Part shown: piece after piece, positions 43,462 to 53,228 of the stretch
Position numbering within the stretch: position 1 is the first letter of the stretch
Layout of the letters: every line of letters begins with the position of its first letter
Source: Sphingobacteriales bacterium 16-39-50
Lineage (GTDB): Bacteria; Bacteroidota; Bacteroidia; Sphingobacteriales; Sphingobacteriaceae
Length of the DNA stretch: 64,000 bases
Reading direction: 5' to 3'
Assembly (NCBI GenBank): GCA_002257025.1
Contig: NCHA01000001.1
Coordinates: 744,001 to 808,000, forward strand
Made by a program: the position numbers and the translations under genes
The notes under the pieces: model-generated
What the model saw: the letters and a program-made list of their open reading frames with translations, nothing else
Told to the model about the DNA's origin: nothing
Database searches by the model: none

Positions 43462-45300
43462 CTAAATAATTCCATAGAGCGAAGCACCCTTTTCTCCGAG
43501 TCTGTTTACTCTTTCTTCCACCTTTTTGTCCTTAATAAGTTCAGGTGCATGATGCTTTTTAAGCCTGGCATCGATAATCATGGGTCCTTTGCATCCCCAG
43601 TGTTTATGCTCAGTGAAGGAATTAATCCCATAAATATCATGTGAAGGATTACTGCGCGTAAAACTAACCCACACAAAATTATTTATAGTATCTGCTACGA
43701 ATCCGGCATCATCACATAGAACAAATAAAGGCAGGCCATCCAGATCTTTGGATGCTAATGCTGAATTCAAAATCTCAATTTCATGCTCGGTCTGCTGATA
43801 GCTCTCAAAGGAAGGCGACTCAACAGCCAGCACCCCGGGCATTACCATCTTATAGTTGATGAAAGGACGTGGAAGGGAAAAAGACTTAGGCAATTCCGTC
43901 CAAAGATTGCGCCTTTTATCCCCTGCCGCTGCAATAGCAACTTTCGAACCGGAGTTTATATCTGTTCCGCTATAATCAAGGGTATCAATTGTAGTTCTGG
44001 TATAAAAATGCAGGTCGCGGCTGAGGTCAATTCGCTCCAGAATATGCTTAAAAAATCCCTGAATATTGCTGGTTTTAAGTGAAGGGTCATCTTCTTTACT
44101 GCAAATGAACAGGTATTTTGCAAGGCTTAGCTGACTTTTACCCAGAATATGATTCGCGATGGTCAGGATCTCCTGGGGCTTTTTTTCTTTCAGATAAGGT
44201 GTATAACGCTCACTGCCAATTGCAAACAATAATGGATGCACTCCTGCTGCATCAACTGCATTTACTTCATGCAGGCCAGGAATTTCCTTTGGAATAGCTG
44301 ATCCTGTAATCTCATGAATCAGTGCCCCAAAACTTGTATCTTCCTGAGGAGGCCTTCCAACAACAGTAAAGGACCAGATGGCATTTTTACGATGATATAC
44401 ATTTCTTACCTTCATCAAAGGAAAGAGATGCTTCAGACTGTAATAACCAAGATGATCCCCAAAAGGGCCTTCTGGTTTATTCTGACCAGGTTCTACTATA
44501 CCTGTAATTACAAAATCTGCATCAGAAGATATACAGAATCCCTCTTCATCATAGAAATATCTGAACCTTCTGTTTCCGAGGGCACCGGCAAATGTCATTT
44601 CCGACAAGCCCTCTGGCAATGGCATCACAGCTGCCAGAGGATGGGCAGGGGGCCCACCAACGAATATACTTACCTTCAAAGCCTTACCCCTGGCGTTTGC
44701 CTTAGTTTGATGGACTCCAATACCGCGGTGTAATTGGTAATGCAAGCCAATTTCCTGATCCTGAATATAATCGTTTCCGCCTAGCTGAATCCGGTACATA
44801 CCGAGGTTAGCATTCATAATACCCGGTTTATCAATATCCTCAGTATAAACCTGTGGCATAGTTACAAAAGGTCCGCCGTCCATTGGCCAGTTAACTATCT
44901 GAGGCAATGCCGAAATCGTTGTTTTACCAAATTTAACCGGAGAAAATAGTTCTTTATTCCATGGCAATGCCGAGAATGCGGTCAGACCTGATCCGGCATA
45001 TTTGAATGGGTTCTTAACAGCCTTTAAAGGATCAGATTTGAGCACAACCAGCGTTTTTATTGCTTCAAGTGTATCCCTGAACATAAATTTAGACCTCTCC
45101 AGCGTACCAAATAAATTGGATACAGCCGGAAACTTACTTCCTTTGATATTTTCGAACAGGATTGCCGGCCCTTCGTTTTCGAAGACCCGCAGATGAATTG
45201 CTGCAGCCTCAAGAAAAGGGTCAACCTCTTCCTTAATTCTGATCAGATGACCATGTTTTTCAAGATCTGAAACACATTCTCCTAGACTTTTATAACCCAT
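43462..45300 (-). CDS. UbiD-family prenyl-FMN-dependent decarboxylase
   Basis: This 612-residue protein belongs to the UbiD family, which removes a carboxylate from aromatic or unsaturated acids using prenylated FMN made by UbiX. Conserved features include GMYRIQLGGNDYIQDQEIGLHYQLHRGIGVH in parts, HPLAAVMPLPEG, PEGPFGDHLGYYS (with the catalytic Glu), and PPQEDTSFGALIHEITGS. Proteins of this length in Bacteroidota are commonly labelled menaquinone biosynthesis decarboxylase, but substrates have not been shown for this branch and no ubiX or men genes are nearby. I therefore leave the function open. The start is an ATG with no visible Shine-Dalgarno site. Confidence 0.9.
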   Translation of the reverse strand: MGYKSLGECVSDLEKHGHLIRIKEEVDPFLEAAAIHLRVFENEGPAILFENIKGSKFPAVSNLFGTLERSKFMFRDTLEAIKTLVVLKSDPLKAVKNPFKYAGSGLTAFSALPWNKELFSPVKFGKTTISALPQIVNWPMDGGPFVTMPQVYTEDIDKPGIMNANLGMYRIQLGGNDYIQDQEIGLHYQLHRGIGVHQTKANARGKALKVSIFVGGPPAHPLAAVMPLPEGLSEMTFAGALGNRRFRYFYDEEGFCISSDADFVITGIVEPGQNKPEGPFGDHLGYYSLKHLFPLMKVRNVYHRKNAIWSFTVVGRPPQEDTSFGALIHEITGSAIPKEIPGLHEVNAVDAAGVHPLLFAIGSERYTPYLKEKKPQEILTIANHILGKSQLSLAKYLFICSKEDDPSLKTSNIQGFFKHILERIDLSRDLHFYTRTTIDTLDYSGTDINSGSKVAIAAAGDKRRNLWTELPKSFSLPRPFINYKMVMPGVLAVESPSFESYQQTEHEIEILNSALASKDLDGLPLFVLCDDAGFVADTINNFVWVSFTRSNPSHDIYGINSFTEHKHWGCKGPMIIDARLKKHHAPELIKDKKVEERVNRLGEKGASLYGII

Positions 45301-45581
45301 GGATACAATTCATTGAAATGAGGATGCAATTTAAGGAATTGCAATCTTTGAATAGGTGTATTAAGCAATTGAAGTGTTAAATAAATGCAATCTTCTAAGA
45401 ATTGAATTTGTTAACTGTTTATTGTTGTAAAAATAAAATTAACCTTCTTTTAATGTTGAAATTCATTAATACAAGTGTTACCACAATTTTTAATGCGAAT
45501 TATTAGTTGATTTTTAAGGTTTTTTTTATTTTAGGACATAGAGTATTTCTCGCATAAGCATTAATTTAAGCTATTAGTATT
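45301..45581. other. 281-bp AT-rich gap, no gene
   Basis: The gap between the divergent ubiD-like and DUF1566-like genes is very AT-rich (long T and A runs). I found no exact TAnnTTTG element near either start and no reading frame or repeat of note. Confidence 0.5.
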
Positions 45582-46172
45582 ATGAAGCGTCTAATAAACT
45601 ATTTCCTATTGGCCAGTTTTACTATTTTAATTCTCTCATGTGAAAAAAAAGAGAATGTTGAAAAAGACGAAGATGTAGTGTCAATTCCCTCAAATATTAA
45701 ACTAGGAGATTTCTTTGCTGGAGGTTATGTATTTTATCTGAAACCTGACAAATCCGGGGGTTTAGTTTTTGCTCCCTCTGATGTTACTCCCAACCCTGTT
45801 GCATGGGGATGTAAAGGACTAAAACTTCCAATTCTTGGAACAAAAGCAGGAGACGGATTAAACAATACAAAAACTATTTTAAGTTTATGTTCAGAAACCA
45901 ATATTGCTGCTAAACTTTGTGATTTATTTGCTTCGGCCGGCTACAATGATTGGTTTTTACCTAGTGAAGATGAATTACAGCTAATCGCAAGTGTTTGTTA
46001 TGAGGCAAATAGCAACGTAAACGCTGATCATAAGTTAAATCCTTTAGATTTTTATTGGACATCAACAGAATCACATGACTATATGGCTAGAGTGAATATG
46101 GGAAAAGGCCAACTTGCAACCGGCAAATTCCGAGATGATAAACATAGAGTTAGAGCGGCCAGAGCTTTTTAG
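45582..46172 (+). CDS. DUF1566-like lipoprotein
   Basis: This 196-residue lipoprotein (lipobox LILSCEKK near residue 20) has the DUF1566/Lcl-type C-terminal domain: GGYVFYLKPDKSGGLVFAP near residue 49, AGYNDWFLPSEDELQLI near 124, and VRAARAF at the end. The fold is a beta-rich domain common in Bacteroidota surface proteins, some attached to fibrobacter-type major paralogous domains. A single such domain is present. Function unknown. It is monocistronic, between AT-rich gaps of 281 and 137 bp; base composition is more AT-rich than its neighbours, which might mean recent transfer, but that is only a hint. Confidence 0.8.
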   Translation: MKRLINYFLLASFTILILSCEKKENVEKDEDVVSIPSNIKLGDFFAGGYVFYLKPDKSGGLVFAPSDVTPNPVAWGCKGLKLPILGTKAGDGLNNTKTILSLCSETNIAAKLCDLFASAGYNDWFLPSEDELQLIASVCYEANSNVNADHKLNPLDFYWTSTESHDYMARVNMGKGQLATGKFRDDKHRVRAARAF

Positions 46173-46309
46173 AATGTTCCAATAAATAAATTATTTGTCA
46201 CTTTAAACTTATTTTGTTAATTGGATGAAGCTAAATCTCTCCTAGAGTTAGTTTAATTGATTTTCAATAATAACATCCAAAAGAATTCCAAACTAGAATT
46301 GCAATCTTC

Positions 46310-46762
46310 TCAGAATTTAAGACATTCAACTCCAAAACGGTTCAAAAAATCGACTCCTTCATCTGAAGGAAGACCCTTATATTCAGCATAAGATGCTTTG
46401 TACCAAACCTTTTTAATCCCTGAGGAAAATATGATCCTTGCGCAGGCAATGCAGGGAGAAAGGGTAAGATAAAGGGTTGAACCTTCGAGTGTGGAACCGT
46501 TCTTTACAGCATAAAGAATCGCATTCTCTTCGGCATGAAGTGCAAGGGAACAACTATTCTTTGAATCGCGCGGACAACCGGTTTCAGGCCATTCCTCATC
46601 ACAATTATGCGTACCTGCAGGCGGACCGTTATACCCTATCGAGATAATTCGTGTATCCTTTGTTAAAACAGCACCGACCTGTGCTTTGACGCAATGTGAG
46701 CGTTCAGCCAGGTCGCTTGCCAGTTTCATGAAAATCAAGTCGAAACTTGGTTTAGTTTTCAT
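46310..46762 (-). CDS. dCMP deaminase-family zinc enzyme
   Basis: This 150-residue cytidine/deoxycytidylate deaminase family protein has the zinc motifs HAEENAI (His and catalytic Glu, near residue 77) and PCIACARIIFSSGI (two Cys, near 104-117). The N-terminus SDLAERSHCVKAQVGAVL and the following GYNGPPAG match dCMP deaminase (ComEB-like), which makes dUMP for thymidylate synthesis. Its start overlaps the stop of the MFS gene by 1 nt (TAATG), so it is translationally coupled to a sugar transporter, which is an unexpected pair. Confidence 0.92.
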   Translation of the reverse strand: MKTKPSFDLIFMKLASDLAERSHCVKAQVGAVLTKDTRIISIGYNGPPAGTHNCDEEWPETGCPRDSKNSCSLALHAEENAILYAVKNGSTLEGSTLYLTLSPCIACARIIFSSGIKKVWYKASYAEYKGLPSDEGVDFLNRFGVECLKF

Positions 46763-48369
46763 TAATGTGATGCTTCTGCCTCCAGATCATTTACATCAAT
46801 ACCTTGTTTTTTCAGTTCAGAGCTTACTTTTATTGCAAAATAAACCAGGTAGACAAAGCAAAGGAATGGAACTATATATGAAAAGTGAATACCACTGGTA
46901 TCCGCTAAAATTCCCTGTACCGGTGGAATGATTGCTCCACCTAAAATCATCATGATCAGGAATGCGGAGCCCTGAGATGTATATTTTCCTAAACCAGTTA
47001 TGGCAAGTGCAAAAATACATGGCCACATAATCGAACAGCAAAGTCCGCCACTTAAAAACGCATAAATAGCAACCTGTCCTTCGGTCATTAATCCGATGAT
47101 CATTGCAATAGATCCCAAAACACTAAAAGTAAGTAAGGTTTTTGCTGGCTTATCCTGACTGTAAAAGAATCCGGCGATCAGAATTACAATACATACCCCG
47201 TAAATAAGGAACTGCTCAATAGATGCCCCATTTAAATGGTTTGCGAGCAGGATAACCGCAAAGGCAATAAAAGGAACGACAATGGTCAGAATAGTTTTTG
47301 TTCGTTTCTCAAGTTTAAAGATGCTCACTGCACCTGCCCAGCGACCGATCATCATACTTCCCCAATAGAGTGAAATAAATGGCGCAATTTCAGATCCTGT
47401 CAGTCCCCCGAACTCAGGAAGTTCCAGTAAAGCTCCCATATTACTTTGAATTGTAACTTCCACCCCTACATAGGTAAAAATAGCGATCATCCCTAAAATA
47501 AGTTGCGGATAACCCATTGCCCCCCAGCCAGTTTTGTCTTTTCCGGCAGATCTGAGTGCTAAAAGCAAAGTAGCTACCATAATGAAAAGTGAGAGATAAA
47601 CAAATATATTCATTCCCACACCTGTTGCAGCGGCGATTGGATCAGCTGCTAAAATCAATAAGAAGGCAACAAAAATAACGAATAAAGGCATATTGGTCTT
47701 ACCACTTGATTCGACCTTTTCATCGCTGGTCACCTTAGGTAATTTAGCCATCCAGAAATAAAGTGCAACTGCTAAAAACAAACCAGCCAGGATGTAATAG
47801 AGCATATTGATCGACTCGATTTCAACTTCTTTTGGAGCTGCACTTGTAGCTGTTCCGAAGAGAATAATACTGACAGCAATCGGACCTAAAATACCTCCCA
47901 GATTATTAACACCTCCGGCAAGATTCAAACGATTGGCGCCGGTAACCGGACTACCAAGAGCAACCACAAAGGGGTTAGCCGCTGTTTGCTGAAGTGAAAA
48001 GCCAATTGCAACCACAAAAAAAGCAGCCAGAATGAAAGCAAAAGAACCTGAACCTACTGCAGGAATCATCAACAATGCTCCACCGGCTGATACAACCAGC
48101 CCGATAGCAATACTGTTCTTGTATCCCAGATAATTCAAAATATCAACTTTTATGATCTTAGATGCATAAAATAAAATAAGGGACCCAATAAAATAACCTC
48201 CGTAAAAAGTAAAGTCAATCAATTGAGACTCAAATTGTGTCAAATCAAAATGTGTCTTACAAAAAGGAATAAAAATCCCATTACTGGCAGCCAGAAAGCC
48301 CCAAAAGAAAAACACTGTAATCAGTGTATATAAAGCCGAGGAATAATTTTTTTGTGAATTGTTATCCAT
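46762..48369 (-). CDS. Sugar MFS transporter, FHS (FucP/GluP-like) family
   Basis: This 535-residue inner-membrane transporter has 12-14 helices of the major facilitator fold, in the fucose:H+ symporter branch. Helix-2/4 phrases [34 protein letters not shown] in parts (about residues 133-165) are diagnostic of FHS members; the 100-residue middle loop and the extended C-terminal helices make it longer than E. coli FucP. The cargo may be glucose/galactose, fucose or another hexose; this cannot be read from sequence. It is cotranscribed with, and overlaps by 1 nt, the dCMP deaminase gene. Confidence 0.88.
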   Translation of the reverse strand: MDNNSQKNYSSALYTLITVFFFWGFLAASNGIFIPFCKTHFDLTQFESQLIDFTFYGGYFIGSLILFYASKIIKVDILNYLGYKNSIAIGLVVSAGGALLMIPAVGSGSFAFILAAFFVVAIGFSLQQTAANPFVVALGSPVTGANRLNLAGGVNNLGGILGPIAVSIILFGTATSAAPKEVEIESINMLYYILAGLFLAVALYFWMAKLPKVTSDEKVESSGKTNMPLFVIFVAFLLILAADPIAAATGVGMNIFVYLSLFIMVATLLLALRSAGKDKTGWGAMGYPQLILGMIAIFTYVGVEVTIQSNMGALLELPEFGGLTGSEIAPFISLYWGSMMIGRWAGAVSIFKLEKRTKTILTIVVPFIAFAVILLANHLNGASIEQFLIYGVCIVILIAGFFYSQDKPAKTLLTFSVLGSIAMIIGLMTEGQVAIYAFLSGGLCCSIMWPCIFALAITGLGKYTSQGSAFLIMMILGGAIIPPVQGILADTSGIHFSYIVPFLCFVYLVYFAIKVSSELKKQGIDVNDLEAEASH

Positions 48370-48513
48370 AACAGGTTTCTATTGTTAAATAATTATCTAA
48401 CATAAATTAAATTTCTCATATCTCTAAGTTTTAAATGTTTTTATCAATCTTACTATATATTTCTTTGTTTTTAGGTTAATTTGCGAAAAAACTTTTAGGA
48501 ATATATATTCGGA

Positions 48514-49143
48514 ATGATAGAATCAATCGTTTCAGGAATAGGATTGGGATTTGTGCTTTCGTTTCTAACCGGACCTGTATTTTTTGCTCTGATAAAAACC
48601 AGTATTGAAAAAGGGTTTGCTGCAGGTGTTTCTCTTGCAGGAGGGGTGGTTGTCAGTGATGTTTTTTATGTTGGCATCAGTTTGTATGGTACATCATTTA
48701 TTGCACTTGAAAATACCTACCGACTTCAAATAGGAATTGCCGGCAGTACGATTCTGTTCGTAATTGGACTTTATTATCTTTTCAAGAAAGTTAAGGTGAA
48801 TTATGAGCAGACCAGCTCGAAAAGAAAAAACACCGGCTATTTTATCAAAGGATTTTTGATGTGCATTTTCAACCCGGCTATCCTGCTTTACTGGCTGAGC
48901 GTAACCAGCAGCGTTATATCAATTTCAGGAGAAATTAAATCATCTGAAATTATCCCATTCTTTGGGTCAATTCTAATCACTCAATTTAGTCTCGATGTAT
49001 TAAAGGCGTACTATGCTAATAAACTGAGATACAGGATTAAGGAAAAGAATATTGCCCGTTTAAATCGTATTGCGGGAGTATTGATACTAATCTTTGCTGC
49101 CAGATTGATTTATAATCTGTTGACAGGGCACTCATTAGTTTAA
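48514..49143 (+). CDS. LysE/RhtB-family transporter (amino-acid exporter)
   Basis: This 209-residue membrane protein has six predicted helices and the family start ...FVLSFLTGPVFFALIKTSIEKGFAAGV in parts, in which GPVFF and the polar loop match LysE-type exporters. The N-terminus lies in the membrane without a signal peptide. Substrate is unknown. No promoter with an exact -7 was found before it (TTAATTTG at 48476-48483 differs by one base). Downstream begins the composite repeat block. Confidence 0.85.
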   Translation: MIESIVSGIGLGFVLSFLTGPVFFALIKTSIEKGFAAGVSLAGGVVVSDVFYVGISLYGTSFIALENTYRLQIGIAGSTILFVIGLYYLFKKVKVNYEQTSSKRKNTGYFIKGFLMCIFNPAILLYWLSVTSSVISISGEIKSSEIIPFFGSILITQFSLDVLKAYYANKLRYRIKEKNIARLNRIAGVLILIFAARLIYNLLTGHSLV

Positions 49144-49721
49144 TTGATAGTTGACAATTGACAGTTGACAATTGAAATTTAGTATTGAGATTAAATACTG
49201 GTTCTGTAAAAATATCTTTTAAAAGAGAGTGCAAAAGAAAGAATTTCATTTGAAAGAAATACTTTTGCTGAAGTAGTAATTCAACTGTCAACTATCAACT
49301 GTCAACTATCAACTATCAACTGTCAACTATCAACCACTGTTGTCCGGGGAAAGTTTGGGCTAAAAATTTAACCGGACAGCCGAATTTAAAATCTGCTTCA
49401 TATTTAGATTTTGCAAAAGTATTTTATCGAATATTGGAGCTATAAGAGGTCTAAAAGATCAAAATGCTTTTAAAGGAAAGATTTTTACCGGACAGCCGAA
49501 AATATCAGTGATTTACGGTAGTTTAAATTTTTACCGGACACTAGTGATTGACAGTTGACAATTGAAATTTAGTATTGAGATTAAATACTGGTTCAGTAAA
49601 AATATCTTTTAAAAGAGAGTGCAAAAGAAAGAATTTCATTTGAAAGAAATACTTTTGCTGAAGTAGTAATTCAACTGTCAACTGTCAACTGTCAACTGTC
49701 AACTATCAATTGTCAACTCCC
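49144..49721. repeat. Composite repeat block: 137-bp direct repeats with heptad arrays
   Basis: Two copies of a 137-bp unit lie at 49157-49293 and 49547-49683, 390 bp apart, with a single mismatch (49205 T against 49595 A). Each copy is bounded by heptads of TGTCAAC/TATCAAC type in inverted orientation (left reads AGTTGAC...; right reads GTCAACT...). The left array at 49151-49170 and the right arrays at 49281-49335 and 49671-49715 total more than 15 heptads. The gap between copies contains a second element (49336-49546). No gene is present; reading frames in the block are chance. Confidence 0.8.
49336..49546. mobile_element. CCGGACA-bounded insertion-like element inside the repeat block
   Basis: The ends form an imperfect terminal inverted repeat: CACTGTTGTCCGGGGAAAG at the left and, on the opposite strand at the right, CACTAGTGTCCGGTAAAAA. 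Internal copies of ACCGGACAGCCGAA are at 49371-49384 and 49487-49500. It is about 210 bp with no reading frame, consistent with a non-autonomous IS derivative sitting between the two 137-bp copies. Confidence 0.5.
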
Positions 49722-51623
49722 TTAATACGCTCGTTGATTCTTTCCTTCCATCCAGTTCATAAAGGCTTTATTTACCACTTTATTACCCCCTGGTGTCGGA
49801 TAATTACCTGAGAAATACCAATCCCCAAGATGGTCTGGAATTGCCTTATGAAGATTATCGAGTGTTTGGTAGATTACCTTTACCTCTGTTTTGATTTCCT
49901 TTGGAGTGATGATCTTCGCGATCCGGTCAGAAATTTCCTGATCAGTAAACTGGCTGTAAATTTCCTGAACAAAATTTTCAGTCTGCATATTCCCAAGTTT
50001 CTCAGATTCAATACAATTCTGATAAACCTTGTTAATAATATCTTCCCTGCCAGTTTCCCTCAAAAGTGAAATTGAAGCCTCAAATGCGACGAACTCACCC
50101 ATTCTTGACATATCAATTCCATAACAATCAGGATACCTGATTTGAGGTGCTGATGAAACAACAATAATTCGCTTAGGGCCGAGTCTGTCCAGTATCTTAA
50201 GAATACTCTGCTTTAATGTGGTTCCTCTGACAATAGAATCGTCTAATACAACCAAATTATCAGCCCCCTTGTTGATCAAGCCATAGGTAGTGTCATAAAC
50301 GTGTGCTACCATATCCTGCCGGTCAGCATCCTGGGTTATAAAGGTGCGAAGCTTCACATCTTTTATCGCAATTTTCTCGATTCTGGCAGACATGTTCAGC
50401 ACTTCTTCCAGTTCGGTATCTGAAATTTTATCAGCCCGATTTAAAAGAATATCCTTTTGATAATCCCTGAGGTATTTATGTACCCCTTCAACCATCCCAT
50501 AGAAAGCAACTTCGGCTGTATTAGGTATATAAGAAAAAACAGTGTTCCTGAGATCATAGTTGATCTCATTGAAGATCTGCGGACAAAGGAATAGTCCGAG
50601 TTGTTTTCTTTCACGATAAATATCAGCATCACTTCCTCTTGAAAAATAGATGCGCTCGAAGGAACATGATTTTTGCACTTCCGGTTCACGGAATTGCTCT
50701 TCAGTTACCTTACCATTCTTCTTTATAATTAGGGCATGGCCGGGCTTAATCTCCTTTACCTGTTCCAGAGGAATATTAAATGCTGTTTGTATAGCAGGGC
50801 GTTCAGAAGTAACGATTACTATTTCATCATCATGATAATAAAAGGCTGGCCTGATACCAACCGGATCGCGCATCACAAAAGCGTCTCCGTGTCCCAGAAT
50901 ACCACTTATAGTATAACCCCCATCCCAGGTCTTTGCAGAACGGCGCAAGATTGATGCAACATCAATATGCTCAGCAATCTGGTGACTTATTTGTTCGTTA
51001 GAAAAACCTTCGTTTTTATATTTATCAAACAACTCCTGATTTTCCGTATCGAGAAAGTGTCCGATCTTTTCGAGTACGGTAACAGTATCTGTTCTTTCTT
51101 TAGGGTGTTGCCCAAGCTCAAATAACTGTTCAAGCAATTCATCAACATTAGTCATATTGAAATTGCCACTCACAACCAGGTTTCTGGTCATCCAGTTATT
51201 CTGACGTAAAAAAGGATGGCAGCTTTCAATACTATTTTTTCCATGTGTGCCATAACGTAAATGTCCCATCAATACCTCACCGGTAAAACTCACATTTTCC
51301 TTCAGCCAGTCAGTATCCTGTAATAATTCGGGTGATTCATTGTGGACATCCGCGAATTTTTTTTGAACATATTCAAAGATCTCTGCTACTGCATTTGCGC
51401 CCATCGCCCGATGACGACTGATATAACGCTTACCAGGCTGGACATCCAGTTTTATCGTTGCAATTCCGGCACCATCCTGCCCCCTGTTATGCTGCTTTTC
51501 CATCAGCAAATACAATTTGTTCAGCCCGTAAAGTGCTGTTCCATATTTTTGCTGATAATAAGATAAAGGCTTTAAAAGACGGATAAGTGCAATACCACAC
51601 TCATGTTTGATCGAATCACTCAT
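49722..51623 (-). CDS. purF: Amidophosphoribosyltransferase, long Bacteroidota form
   Basis: PurF makes phosphoribosylamine from PRPP and glutamine, the first purine step. The nucleophilic Cys is Cys10 in IKHECGIALIRLL, so the first nine residues must be removed for activity. The glutaminase domain spans about 10-300 and the PRPP domain has LVVLDDSIVRGTTLKQS near 447-463. At 633 residues it is about 130 longer than E. coli PurF, mostly through insertions in the glutaminase half. A second, standard PurF may exist elsewhere. It has an own promoter at 51641-51673, and its 3' end abuts the repeat block. Confidence 0.92.
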   Translation of the reverse strand: MSDSIKHECGIALIRLLKPLSYYQQKYGTALYGLNKLYLLMEKQHNRGQDGAGIATIKLDVQPGKRYISRHRAMGANAVAEIFEYVQKKFADVHNESPELLQDTDWLKENVSFTGEVLMGHLRYGTHGKNSIESCHPFLRQNNWMTRNLVVSGNFNMTNVDELLEQLFELGQHPKERTDTVTVLEKIGHFLDTENQELFDKYKNEGFSNEQISHQIAEHIDVASILRRSAKTWDGGYTISGILGHGDAFVMRDPVGIRPAFYYHDDEIVIVTSERPAIQTAFNIPLEQVKEIKPGHALIIKKNGKVTEEQFREPEVQKSCSFERIYFSRGSDADIYRERKQLGLFLCPQIFNEINYDLRNTVFSYIPNTAEVAFYGMVEGVHKYLRDYQKDILLNRADKISDTELEEVLNMSARIEKIAIKDVKLRTFITQDADRQDMVAHVYDTTYGLINKGADNLVVLDDSIVRGTTLKQSILKILDRLGPKRIIVVSSAPQIRYPDCYGIDMSRMGEFVAFEASISLLRETGREDIINKVYQNCIESEKLGNMQTENFVQEIYSQFTDQEISDRIAKIITPKEIKTEVKVIYQTLDNLHKAIPDHLGDWYFSGNYPTPGGNKVVNKAFMNWMEGKNQRAY

Positions 51624-51640
51624 AGTAAGTTCTGAGATTG

Positions 51641-51673
51641 CAAAAATAGATATTTAATAGCTAAGAAGCCAAA
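51641..51673 (-). promoter_or_regulatory. Promoter of purF
   Basis: On the minus strand TTTG (51670-51673) is followed, after 21 bp, by TATTTTTG (51641-51648). The element ends 17 bp before the ATG. Both boxes match the Bacteroidota consensus, with a spacer slightly longer than 19. Confidence 0.6.
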
Positions 51674-51728
51674 GAAATCAATCTAAAATCTTCAGGACAA
51701 TGCCATATTTATTAACATTGGAACTGAA

Positions 51729-53228
51729 CTAAATAAATTGCTCAAGCATTGAAGGAAAGACAATCAAAAGTAGGAGCAAAAATGCAAGAAATATGCCCAT
51801 ATATACCTTTGCAGACCTGTACGAAAGCTGAACAGGATCAGGCGATTCTCTCAAAAATGCATTCAGAGGCAGCTTAAAATAATAAAACAATGACACTACA
51901 GTGCTTATAGATGCAATGATGATCATGACCAGCAGAATAGGCGATCCGGATAAATTATAGGCCTCCAAAGCTGAAGAGAACACTAAAAATTTTGCTGTAA
52001 ATCCAACTGTAGGCGGCAAACCAGTCAGCGAAACCAGAACGATCAGCAGACTGATCATCAGTAAGCTATTCTGTTTTCCCAAACCTTTATATTCATCAAT
52101 ATATTGTTTGCCTGTTTTTTCTTCTATTTCATCAACAAGCATGAATGCAGCCATATTCATGATCACATAAATGGTCATATAGAATATAATAGCTTTAAAT
52201 CCACTGGTTGAAAAAATAAATAAGGCCATCAGCATAAACCCGGTATGACCAATTGATGAATAAGCCAGCATCCTTTTAATATTATTTTGCCAGATTGCTA
52301 CAAAATTTCCCAGCAGCATACTCAGAATAGCAAGAAATGCGAGGATATAATTCAAATCCAGCATTGTAGAGTGCAGTGCCTTTGATCCCGGATCATAGAA
52401 CATTTCCAGAAAATTAATCAAAACAGCAAATCCTGCAATTTTGGGGGCAGTTGAGAGAAAAGCCGTTACCGGCGTTGGGGCTCCTTCGTAAACATCAGGC
52501 GACCAGAAATGAAGGGGTACAAGTGATAATTTGAATGCAATCCCAATAAAAGCCATAATAAGGGCAAGTCCTGAGGACATAAGAGGCAAACTTTTCAATC
52601 CTGACAGAAATTCAGGGTCATTTAAATAAAGGGTACCTGTAAATCCATAAAGTAATGAAATTCCATAAAGCATGATAGCCGAACAAACGGCACCGAACAA
52701 AGCGTATTTCATCGCAGCTTCTGTCTGCTTCTGCCCTGATGAAAGATATCCTACCATTAAATAGGATCCAAGAGATACCATTTCGAGTGACAGATATATC
52801 ATCAGCAAGTTTGCTGACATAGCCATCAGATTAAGCCCGAGATGAACCGCAAGCAGAATAGCATACATATCTCCAAAACCCTTATCATGGCCCTGAAAAG
52901 TACGGTTAAACCAGATAAATAAAACAAACAATATGCTGGCCAGACAAAAGAGAAGCTTAAAAAGTATAGACAAATGATCCATAATAATCATTCCTCCGAA
53001 TAGCGGAATACTGTCAATCTTCAAAAATCCGCTGCTTTGATAAGCGACCAGTAGTAGAGTAAAAAGTGTGAGGATAAAACTTAGCTGGGGATATCGCTTC
53101 CTAAAAAAGAGATCAGCAAGAATTACCAAAAGGAAACCCAGAACCAAACTTATCTCGGCGCTAAAAAAAGACAAACTTGCTAATGAATCCCTGATGGATG
53201 ATGGAATATATGGAATCAGATCATTCAT
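51729..53228 (-). CDS. nuoN: NADH-quinone oxidoreductase subunit N
   Basis: NuoN is one of the three antiporter-like proton-pumping subunits of the complex I membrane arm. The 499-residue protein has about 14 helices and the family phrases MYLSLEMVSLGSYLMVGYL and KLSLVPLHFWSPDVYEGAPTPVTAFLSTAPK in parts, with Lys and Glu residues in the helices that form the proton path. Its ATG overlaps the nuoM stop by 1 nt (TAATG). It is the last gene of the nuoH-N operon. Confidence 0.96.
   Translation of the reverse strand: MNDLIPYIPSSIRDSLASLSFFSAEISLVLGFLLVILADLFFRKRYPQLSFILTLFTLLLVAYQSSGFLKIDSIPLFGGMIIMDHLSILFKLLFCLASILFVLFIWFNRTFQGHDKGFGDMYAILLAVHLGLNLMAMSANLLMIYLSLEMVSLGSYLMVGYLSSGQKQTEAAMKYALFGAVCSAIMLYGISLLYGFTGTLYLNDPEFLSGLKSLPLMSSGLALIMAFIGIAFKLSLVPLHFWSPDVYEGAPTPVTAFLSTAPKIAGFAVLINFLEMFYDPGSKALHSTMLDLNYILAFLAILSMLLGNFVAIWQNNIKRMLAYSSIGHTGFMLMALFIFSTSGFKAIIFYMTIYVIMNMAAFMLVDEIEEKTGKQYIDEYKGLGKQNSLLMISLLIVLVSLTGLPPTVGFTAKFLVFSSALEAYNLSGSPILLVMIIIASISTVVSLFYYFKLPLNAFLRESPDPVQLSYRSAKVYMGIFLAFLLLLLIVFPSMLEQFI

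Noticed and set aside
44314..44733. 139-residue plus-strand frame opposite the UbiD gene
   Set aside because: It is antisense to well-conserved coding sequence, lacks a promoter, and has no family features.
43462..45300. Naming the UbiD-family protein as the menaquinone (futalosine) decarboxylase
   Set aside because: No other menaquinone genes are close, and most of the phylum is thought to use the classical route; only the family can be supported.
49037..49291. 84-residue minus-strand reading frame covering the end of the LysE gene and the first repeat copy
   Set aside because: It lies in repeat sequence and antisense to a clear gene, and its protein is made of translated heptads; no family resemblance.
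49144..49721. Possible CRISPR array because of regularly spaced short repeats
   Set aside because: Units are 7 bp in tandem with no spacers, and the 137-bp repeats are only two copies; no cas genes nearby.
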